A stretch of DNA of 64,000 nt from positions 62,001 to 126,000 of the forward strand of contig NZ_JABMKV010000001.1 of assembly GCF_013204825.1 (NCBI RefSeq), given 5' to 3'. Every line of letters starts with the position of its first letter. Position 1 is the first letter of the stretch. The notes under the pieces are model-generated. The model had not been told where the DNA came from and did no database searches. It saw only the letters and a list, made by a program, of their open reading frames with translations. The stretch is from Pedobacter boryungensis (GTDB lineage Bacteria; Bacteroidota; Bacteroidia; Sphingobacteriales; Sphingobacteriaceae). Shown one piece after another: positions 57,704-64,000 of this stretch. A program made the translations under genes and the position numbers.

Positions 57704-57729
57704 GTGGTAAGAAGTGGTAAATTGTGGTA
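57704..57729 (+). promoter_or_regulatory. MraZ-type operator: three GTGGTA repeats at 10-bp spacing
   Basis: GTGGTA occurs at 57704, 57714 and 57724, exactly one helical turn apart. A related GTGGGG lies at 57673 and another GTGGTA at 57765, just before the mraZ ATG. MraZ proteins bind short G-rich direct repeats of this period upstream of their own operon. The match in position and period makes this the autoregulatory site. A weak -7-like TATTTTTA starts at 57738. Confidence 0.75.
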
Positions 57730-57772
57730 GAAGTGTTTATTTTTACACTACATAAAAAGTGTTGGTGGTAAA

Positions 57773-58243
57773 ATGATACAGCTATTAGGAGAGTTTGATT
57801 GTAAATTAGATGCGAAAGGTCGCTTAATGGTGCCTTCGAGTCTGAAAAAACAATTGCCTAGTGTAGAGCAAGAGGGCTTGGTCATTAACCGTGGATTTGA
57901 AAAGCACTTAGTGATTTATCCAAAAAAAGTTTGGGAAAGTATTGTTGCTGAGTTAAGTAAGTTAAATCAGTACGAGAAAAAAACGAGAGAATTTATCCGG
58001 TTTTTTACTCGTGGCGCAACAGAATTAAGTTTGGATGCTTCTGGTAGGGTGTTGTTGCCAAAATCTTTGTTGGAGTTTGCTGGTATTAATGGTGATGTAG
58101 TTTTAGCTTGTCAGTTCGACAAAATTGAAGTTTGGTCTAAAGCTGCTTATGATAATCTATTAGATAACGAGCCTGAGAATTTTGCAAACCTTGCAGAAGA
58201 AGTAATGGGTGGTAAAGATAGGAGAGAAGAGGATGGAAAATAA
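57773..58243 (+). CDS. mraZ: Transcriptional regulator MraZ
   Basis: First gene of the division and cell-wall cluster. It has the two AbrB-like MraZ half-domains, GEFDCKLDAKGRLMVPSSLKK near residue 5 and FFTRGATELSLDASGRVLLPKSLLEFAG near residue 80. At 156 residues it is the usual size. MraZ forms a ring that binds direct repeats upstream of its own gene. Its stop overlaps the rsmH start. Confidence 0.95.
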   Translation: MIQLLGEFDCKLDAKGRLMVPSSLKKQLPSVEQEGLVINRGFEKHLVIYPKKVWESIVAELSKLNQYEKKTREFIRFFTRGATELSLDASGRVLLPKSLLEFAGINGDVVLACQFDKIEVWSKAAYDNLLDNEPENFANLAEEVMGGKDRREEDGK

Positions 58244-59138
58244 TTACCACGTACCAGTTTTATTAAAGGAATGTGTAGAAGGATTAAATATTAAACCATC
58301 TGGAGTATATGTTGATGTTACTTTTGGTGGGGGTGGTCATTCTAAAGAAATATTAAAAAATTTAGGTAAAGATGGCGTGCTTATCGCTTTTGACCAAGAT
58401 CCAGATGCGCAAAGAAATAAGATTGATGATCCGCGTTTTATTTTTGTAGATCAAAATTTCGGCTTCCTTAAAAATAATTTACGCTTATTGGGCTATAAAC
58501 ATGTAGATGGTATTTTGGCCGATTTAGGTGTTTCTTCCCATCAATTTAATGAACCTAATCGTGGTTTTTCAACTCGTTTTGAGGCAGATTTAGATATGCG
58601 GATGGATAAGCAACGTCCATTAACTGCTGCGGTGGTTTTAAATACTTACGCTGAAGATAAACTGCATAAAATCTTTGGAATTTATGGTGAGGTTAAAAAT
58701 GCAAAATCATTAGCAAAAACAATTGCAACAGCTCGTATTAATCAGTCGATAGCTACGCTTGCAGATTTTAAGAGCGTAATAGCGGCTCATATCCCAAAGG
58801 GAAAAGAGAATAAATACATGGCGCAGGTTTTTCAAGCTTTGCGAATAGAGGTAAATGCAGAAATAGAGGTTTTAGAAAGTTTTTTGGAGCAAAGTGCTGC
58901 GGTTTTAAGTACAGGTGGTCGATTGGTTGTAATGTCTTATCATTCATTAGAAGATAGGCCAGTGAAAAATTTTATTGCTAAAGGAAAATTTAGAGGAGAA
59001 GTTGATAAAGATTTCTTTGGTAATGAAGAGAAACCTTTTAAATCAATAACACGCAAAGCTATAATAGCTAATGAAGAGGAGCTAGCAAGAAATAGTCGTG
59101 CTAGAAGTGCAAAACTTAGAATTGGAGAAAAAATATGA
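58233..59138 (+). CDS. rsmH: 16S rRNA (cytosine-1402-N4)-methyltransferase
   Basis: Methylates C1402 of 16S rRNA (also called MraW). The start is ATG at 58233, giving MENNYHVPVLLKECVEGL, which is the family N terminus; a GTG at 58209 would add 8 unrelated residues. YVDVTFGGGGHSKEIL is SAM motif I, DGILADLGVSSHQ and VVMSYHSLEDRPVK are conserved. 301 residues. It overlaps mraZ by 11 nt and the next gene by 4 nt. Confidence 0.95.
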   Translation: MENNYHVPVLLKECVEGLNIKPSGVYVDVTFGGGGHSKEILKNLGKDGVLIAFDQDPDAQRNKIDDPRFIFVDQNFGFLKNNLRLLGYKHVDGILADLGVSSHQFNEPNRGFSTRFEADLDMRMDKQRPLTAAVVLNTYAEDKLHKIFGIYGEVKNAKSLAKTIATARINQSIATLADFKSVIAAHIPKGKENKYMAQVFQALRIEVNAEIEVLESFLEQSAAVLSTGGRLVVMSYHSLEDRPVKNFIAKGKFRGEVDKDFFGNEEKPFKSITRKAIIANEEELARNSRARSAKLRIGEKI

Positions 59139-59548
59139 ATAACCAATTCAAAAAAAGAATAAAAGAACAAGAAGAAGTGCAGGAGCAAGAAGAGTTGGAG
59201 ACTGTAGAAGAACCTGTTAAAGAAGATGGTCCCACAACAGCTTTTTTTAGAAAATTATTCACTGAAGGAGTTGTAAGTAAAGAATCAGCAACGGATATGC
59301 TTCCCTTTTTGATTTTCTTATGCGTTTTGGGAATGATTTATATCGCAAATAGCCACATGGCCGTAAAAAATATACGTGATATAGATAAGTTGAATAAAGA
59401 AGTGAAAGAGTTAAGCTGGGAATACAAATCTCTAAAAGCGGATTTGATGTTTAAAAGCAAACTCACTGAAGTAGCAAGAAAAGTAGATACACTAGGGATA
59501 AAAGAACTAATTGAACCACCAAAGAAAATCATAATCAATAGAAAATGA
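59135..59548 (+). CDS. FtsL-like division protein
   Basis: A 137-residue bitopic protein. An acidic, charge-rich cytoplasmic segment (residues 1-50) precedes one TM helix (PFLIFLCVLGMIYIA, about 58-72) and a heptad-like periplasmic helix (residues 80-125). Size, topology and position between rsmH and ftsI match FtsL, but sequence similarity in this family is too low for a motif-based proof. It begins inside the rsmH stop (ATGA) and overlaps ftsI by 4 nt. Confidence 0.8.
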   Translation: MNNQFKKRIKEQEEVQEQEELETVEEPVKEDGPTTAFFRKLFTEGVVSKESATDMLPFLIFLCVLGMIYIANSHMAVKNIRDIDKLNKEVKELSWEYKSLKADLMFKSKLTEVARKVDTLGIKELIEPPKKIIINRK

Positions 59549-61650
59549 ACATTAGAGCAAATATTTTACTGCGTGTGTACTTAGCCTTTGGGTTGATTGT
59601 GCTTTTCGCCGTTGCTGTTTTGTTGAGGTTGGGTGATGTACAATTTATTCAAGGTCATAAATGGCGTGCAATGGCTGATAGTTTATCAACTAAAGAGTTT
59701 GATATCGAAGCTGCTCGTGGCAATATTTATTCTAATGATGGAAGTCTGTTAGCGACATCAGTTCCTGAGTATGAATTGCGTATGGATATGTTGGCCGGAG
59801 GAATTCAGAATAAAGAAGTATTTGATACTAAAGTAGATTCTTTGGCAATGAAATTATCTGAATTTTTTAAGGATAAAAGTGCCAAAGATTATTCTCGTTT
59901 TTTACGTAAAGCCAGACAGGATAGTGCTCGTTATGTGTTGATTAAGCGTAAGGTTTCTTATCAGGATTTAAAAGTAATCAGAACATTTCCCTTGTACAAT
60001 ATTGGGAAATATACTGGTGGTTTAATGGCGATTCAGCAAAATAGACGTATTAAGCCTTTTAAAGATCTAGCCTCAAGAACGATAGGTTATAAAAATGAGA
60101 ATGTAAAAAATGGAGTAGGCTTAGAAGGTGCTTATGGTAATTACATTAACGGCGAGAGTGGTAAACAATTAATGCAAAGAATTAGTGGCGGTGTATGGAT
60201 TCCGGTAAATAATGATGCTGAAGTTGCGCCAAAAGATGGTGCAGATATTATTTCTACCATTGATATTAATATGCAAGATTTAGCGCAAAATGCATTAAAA
60301 GAAGGACTGATTAGAAGTAAAGCTCATCATGGTGCTGTAATCGTTATGGAAGTGGCTACTGGTGAAATTAGAGCAATTGCAAATTATACTAGGAAAGAAG
60401 AGGGTGTTTACGAAGAAGCATTTAATTATGCGATTGCAGGAAATCAAGATCCTGGATCTACTTTTAAGTTGGCTTCTTACATGGCTTTATTAGATGATAA
60501 AAAGGTAGATACCAATACACTTATTGGAACTGAAAACTATAAGTTGCCAGGAGGTCATGTTATTAAAGATTCACATGGAAGTATTGGAACGGTAACCGTA
60601 AAAAGGGCATTCGAGCAATCTTCAAATTCTGCTGTAGCCCAATTAGTTACAAATGCATATCGCGATAATCCTAAAAAATTTACAGATCATTTATACGGTT
60701 GGCATCTAAATGAACGCACAGGATTGCAAATTCCTGGAGAAGCCAAACCTATAATTAAAAACCCGGAAACAAATAGAAGCTGGAACAAAAATATGACTTT
60801 GCCCCAAATGGCGTATGGTTATGAAATGATGTTAACGCCTCTAAAAATGCTGACTTTATATAATGCAGTTGCTAATAATGGTAAAATGATTTCCCCAATT
60901 TTTGTAAAGGAAATTAGAAGATTAGGGAACCCAATTGAGCAATTCAAAGCAAAGGTAATGAATGAAAAAGTTTGCTCTGACGAAACGTTGAGTAAATTAA
61001 AAGCGATGTTGGAAGGAGTGGTAACTAATGGAAGTGGTAGACAAATTGTATATAATCCTTTGTATAAAATTGCTGGTAAAACAGGTACAGCGCAAGTTGC
61101 GGATGGTAATTTAGGGTACAAAGCTAAAAAGCAATATCAGGCTTCGTTTGTTGGATATTTCCCAGCTGAAAAACCTAAGTATTCGATGATAGTTGTAATC
61201 AATGATCCAATTGGTGAATACTATGGCGCTTTAGTTTCTGGTCCAGTTTTTAGAAAAATCGCCGACCGTATTTATGCTGGTGATATAAAAATGTACAGTG
61301 GAATAAAACAAAACCTTGTAGGAAATACCAATCCGCCTGAGGCAAAAGCTGGTCAAAGCAAAGCAACCAAGAAAGTATATAACGCATTTGGCATTAAAGC
61401 ACTTTATGCTGCAAAATCAGATTATTTCAATTCAGTAGATACAAGTAATGGAATCGCTTATCAGGAAAATGCGCCTGTTAAAGGAATCATGCCAAATGTT
61501 AATGGGATGGGTTTAAAAGATGCTATGTATTTAATCGGTAATGCGGGCCTAAAAGCAAAAGTAAAAGGTAGTGGAAAAGTGAGAAGTCAATCGATACAAC
61601 CTGGTAGTAGGATTGGTAAAGGCTTAATGGTAGAACTAGAATTAAACTAA
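59545..61650 (+). CDS. ftsI: Septal peptidoglycan transpeptidase with PASTA domain (FtsI/SpoVD-like)
   Basis: A 701-residue class B penicillin-binding protein. An N-terminal TM segment (about residues 10-28) and the PBP dimerisation domain precede the transpeptidase, with S305 in STFK (305-308), SSN (359-361) and KTG (512-514). A single PASTA domain follows at about residues 645-701 (IMPNVNGMGLKDAMYLIG). Cross-links septal peptidoglycan with FtsW. The PASTA ending is more like SpoVD than E. coli FtsI and is usual in Bacteroidota. Confidence 0.94.
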   Translation: MNIRANILLRVYLAFGLIVLFAVAVLLRLGDVQFIQGHKWRAMADSLSTKEFDIEAARGNIYSNDGSLLATSVPEYELRMDMLAGGIQNKEVFDTKVDSLAMKLSEFFKDKSAKDYSRFLRKARQDSARYVLIKRKVSYQDLKVIRTFPLYNIGKYTGGLMAIQQNRRIKPFKDLASRTIGYKNENVKNGVGLEGAYGNYINGESGKQLMQRISGGVWIPVNNDAEVAPKDGADIISTIDINMQDLAQNALKEGLIRSKAHHGAVIVMEVATGEIRAIANYTRKEEGVYEEAFNYAIAGNQDPGSTFKLASYMALLDDKKVDTNTLIGTENYKLPGGHVIKDSHGSIGTVTVKRAFEQSSNSAVAQLVTNAYRDNPKKFTDHLYGWHLNERTGLQIPGEAKPIIKNPETNRSWNKNMTLPQMAYGYEMMLTPLKMLTLYNAVANNGKMISPIFVKEIRRLGNPIEQFKAKVMNEKVCSDETLSKLKAMLEGVVTNGSGRQIVYNPLYKIAGKTGTAQVADGNLGYKAKKQYQASFVGYFPAEKPKYSMIVVINDPIGEYYGALVSGPVFRKIADRIYAGDIKMYSGIKQNLVGNTNPPEAKAGQSKATKKVYNAFGIKALYAAKSDYFNSVDTSNGIAYQENAPVKGIMPNVNGMGLKDAMYLIGNAGLKAKVKGSGKVRSQSIQPGSRIGKGLMVELELN

Positions 61651-61657
61651 TAAAAAG

Positions 61658-63115
61658 ATGCAGTTGCAAGATTTACTATATGGTGTAGCAATTAAAAGTT
61701 TGACTGGAAAACCTAATCAAGAGGTTACTGGTTTGGCTTTTGATTCCCGTCAGGTAACAGAAAACACCTTATTTTTTGCAATAAAAGGAACAGTTGTAGA
61801 TGGTCATGAATATATAGTTCAAACCATATCTGCAGGAGCAAGTGTAATTATCTGCGAAACATTGCCTAAAGAGACGGTATCTACTGTAACGTATGTTGAA
61901 GTAGAAAACTCTTCAATAGCTTTAGGGATTGTTGCCAGTAACTTTTATGGAAATCCATCAACCAAACTTAAATTAATAGGCATTACTGGTACAAATGGAA
62001 AAACCACTATTGCAACACTATTATTTCAATTATTTAAGGGGCTAGGTTATCATGTTGGGTTAATCTCTACAGTTCAAAATCATATCAACGAGAATATAAT
62101 CCCCGCAACACATACTACACCAAATCCGATTGCTTTAAATTCCTTATTGCAAGATATGGTGAATGCAGATTGCGAATATTGTTTCATGGAAGTAAGTTCG
62201 CATGCTGTAGTTCAACATCGTATTGCGGGATTAACTTTTAGTGGTGGTGTATTCTCTAACATCACGCATGATCATTTAGATTTTCACCAAACATTTGATA
62301 ATTATCTAAAAGCCAAAAAGGAATTTTTCGATCATTTACCAAAATCTTCATTCGCTTTAACAAATGTGGATGATAAAAATGGAAAAGTAATGTTGCAAAA
62401 TACAAAAGCAACTAAAAAAACATACGCTTTAAAGCAAATGGCTGATTTTAAAGCAAAAATAATCGAGAATAAATTCAGCGGATTAAACTTAAACATTGAT
62501 GATTTAGATGTTTATTTTAAAATGGTTGGCTCGTTTAACGCTTATAATTTATTAGCTGCTTATGCAACTGCGATATTACTAGAGCAAGACAAATTAGAGG
62601 TTTTAACCATTTTAAGCACATTAGCTGGCGCTGAAGGTAGATTTGATTATATCGTTTCGAAACAAGGAATTATCGGAATAGTAGATTATGCCCATACACC
62701 TGACGCTGTTCAAAATGTATTAAGTACTGTTGCTAATATTAGAAAAGGTACAGAGCAAGTAATTACAGTTATTGGCTGCGGTGGCGATAGAGATAAAACT
62801 AAACGCCCAATTATGGCCCAAGTGGCCTGTGATTGGAGCGATAAAGTAATTCTTACTTCAGATAATCCGAGAACAGAAGATCCACAAATTATTATTAATG
62901 AAATGGAAAAAGGTGTTTCGCCTACCAATCAGCGTAAAACCTTAAGCATTTTAGATAGAAAAGAGGCCATTAAAACTGCTTGCCATTTAGCAAAATCTGG
63001 GGATATTATCCTAATTGCAGGAAAGGGCCACGAAAAATACCAAGAAATTAATGGTGTAAGACACCATTTTGATGATAAAGAAGTGTTAACAGAACAACTA
63101 AACCAAATCAACTAA
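61658..63115 (+). CDS. murE: UDP-MurNAc-L-Ala-D-Glu ligase, meso-DAP type
   Basis: Adds the third amino acid to the peptidoglycan precursor in the cytoplasm. The ATP-binding GTNGKTT is at residues 111-117, HITHDHLDFH near 202, and the DNPR amino-acid-selectivity motif at 402-405 (SDNPRTEDP), which in the family marks meso-diaminopimelate rather than lysine. 485 residues. Its stop shares one base with the mraY ATG. Confidence 0.96.
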   Translation: MQLQDLLYGVAIKSLTGKPNQEVTGLAFDSRQVTENTLFFAIKGTVVDGHEYIVQTISAGASVIICETLPKETVSTVTYVEVENSSIALGIVASNFYGNPSTKLKLIGITGTNGKTTIATLLFQLFKGLGYHVGLISTVQNHINENIIPATHTTPNPIALNSLLQDMVNADCEYCFMEVSSHAVVQHRIAGLTFSGGVFSNITHDHLDFHQTFDNYLKAKKEFFDHLPKSSFALTNVDDKNGKVMLQNTKATKKTYALKQMADFKAKIIENKFSGLNLNIDDLDVYFKMVGSFNAYNLLAAYATAILLEQDKLEVLTILSTLAGAEGRFDYIVSKQGIIGIVDYAHTPDAVQNVLSTVANIRKGTEQVITVIGCGGDRDKTKRPIMAQVACDWSDKVILTSDNPRTEDPQIIINEMEKGVSPTNQRKTLSILDRKEAIKTACHLAKSGDIILIAGKGHEKYQEINGVRHHFDDKEVLTEQLNQIN

Positions 63116-64000
63116 TGTTATATTTATTATTCGAATATCTGCATAAGCACTATGATTTTCCTGGATTAAGGTTGTTCCAATATCTTACTTTTAGGGCTTC
63201 ATTATCAATTATTCTATCGTTGATAATAACTACAGTTTATGGTCGCAGAATTATCGATTATTTACACTGTAAACAAGTTGGCGAAACCGTAAGAAACTTA
63301 GGTTTGGAAGGTCAAATGCAAAAACAAGGGACACCAACAATGGGTGGTATCATGATTTTGTTAGGTATTCTAATTCCAACGCTATTGTTTGCCAACATCA
63401 CCAATGTCTATGTTGTTTTAATGATAATTACCACGGTGTGGATGGGTGTAATTGGCTTTGTTGATGATTATATTAAAGTTTTCAAAAAAAATAAGGAAGG
63501 GTTAGCTGGTAGATTTAAAGTAGTAGGACAAGTTGGTTTAGCTGTTATTGTTGGTTTAACTATGTTTTACAACTCTAACATTGTAGTAAGACAAACGGTT
63601 GATGATACTGTTGTTTCTAAAAATACCGCTCCAATGATATTGAGACAAAAAGGAGAGAAATTCTATTATACACAAGATGTAAAATCGACGAAAACCAATG
63701 TTCCTTTTTATAAAAATAACGAGTTCGATTATGCAAAAGTGCTCAAATTCTTAGGTAATGATTATGAGAAATATGCAATTATTGTTTTCTTATTTTTTGT
63801 AATTACGATAGTTACCGCAGTATCAAATGGAGCAAACTTAACAGATGGAATTGATGGACTTGCAACAGGAACATCAGCTATAATTGGTATCACATTAGGG
63901 ATTTTGGCCTATGTTTCAGGTAATACGGTAATTGCCGATTACTTAAACATCATGTACATTCCTAATTCTGGTGAGCTTATTATTTTTGCAGGCGCTTTTG
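63115..64000 (+). CDS. mraY: Phospho-MurNAc-pentapeptide transferase (partial, cut by window end)
   Basis: Starts at ATG 63115, overlapping the murE stop (TAATG). The visible 295 residues start MLYLLFEYLHKHYDFPG and include QTPTMGG-type GTPTMGGIMIL, VWMGVIGFVDDYIKVFKKN and NGANLTDGIDGLATG, the catalytic and magnesium-binding motifs of MraY. Several TM segments are present. It transfers phospho-MurNAc-pentapeptide to undecaprenyl phosphate to make lipid I. The C terminus lies beyond 64000. Confidence 0.95.
   Translation, partial: MLYLLFEYLHKHYDFPGLRLFQYLTFRASLSIILSLIITTVYGRRIIDYLHCKQVGETVRNLGLEGQMQKQGTPTMGGIMILLGILIPTLLFANITNVYVVLMIITTVWMGVIGFVDDYIKVFKKNKEGLAGRFKVVGQVGLAVIVGLTMFYNSNIVVRQTVDDTVVSKNTAPMILRQKGEKFYYTQDVKSTKTNVPFYKNNEFDYAKVLKFLGNDYEKYAIIVFLFFVITIVTAVSNGANLTDGIDGLATGTSAIIGITLGILAYVSGNTVIADYLNIMYIPNSGELIIFAGAF

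Noticed and set aside
58209..58232. GTG start giving an 8-residue longer RsmH
   Set aside because: The added residues do not fit the family, and the ATG at 58233 starts the conserved N terminus in a normal overlap with mraZ.

Overview
The window looks like a chromosomal segment of a low-GC Bacteroidota, most like Sphingobacteriaceae (Pedobacter and relatives). The support is a set of TAnnTTTG-type -7 promoter elements, few Shine-Dalgarno sequences, a short AtpC, a LeuA without a regulatory domain, a division cluster with a PASTA-bearing transpeptidase, and an exosortase-linked exopolysaccharide locus. The taxonomic call is from family resemblance and was not searched.

Region 1 (4-14021, minus strand) is a complete branched-chain amino acid operon, read ilvE-ilvD-ilvB-ilvN-glyoxalase-ilvC-leuC-methyltransferase-leuD-ABC ATPase-leuB-leuA. 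Ahead of ilvE is a 39-codon leader peptide with a run of Val/Ile/Leu codons, a strong terminator hairpin, and an arm that can pair with that terminator. Together they form a textbook ribosome-mediated attenuator that should control the whole operon. Two probable dispersed repeats sit between genes inside the operon.

Region 2 (14252-20283) is housekeeping: a TMEM175-type channel, atpD/atpC with a large imperfect inverted repeat between them, an RmlD-like reductase, a peroxiredoxin, tRNA-Arg(ACG) with its own promoter and terminator, adk and obg.

Region 3 (20284-54882) is a roughly 34-kb surface polysaccharide locus. A minus-strand operon starts with a Wza-like export lipoprotein, a Wzc-like tyrosine autokinase and a NusG/UpxY-like antiterminator. 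It continues with an asparagine-synthase-like amidotransferase, a Wzm/Wzt ABC exporter, about fifteen glycosyltransferases, sugar-modifying enzymes (DegT aminotransferase, methyltransferases, a cupin, two FkbM proteins, an acyltransferase), a Wzy-like polymerase, an exosortase and a WcaF-like acetyltransferase. On the plus strand, divergent from wza, are a small Cys-rich exported protein with an exosortase-type C-terminal tail, a GT2, and a WecA/MraY-type initiating phosphoglycosyltransferase. The locus therefore couples polysaccharide synthesis with a probable protein-sorting enzyme and a probable dedicated substrate.

Region 4 (54947-64000, plus strand) holds gap, a GNAT acetyltransferase, pgk with a terminator, and then the start of the division/cell-wall cluster: mraZ (with 10-bp-periodic GTGGTA repeats upstream), rsmH, an ftsL-like gene, ftsI, murE and a mraY cut off by the window end. 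No insertion sequence, CRISPR array, rRNA or prophage was seen.
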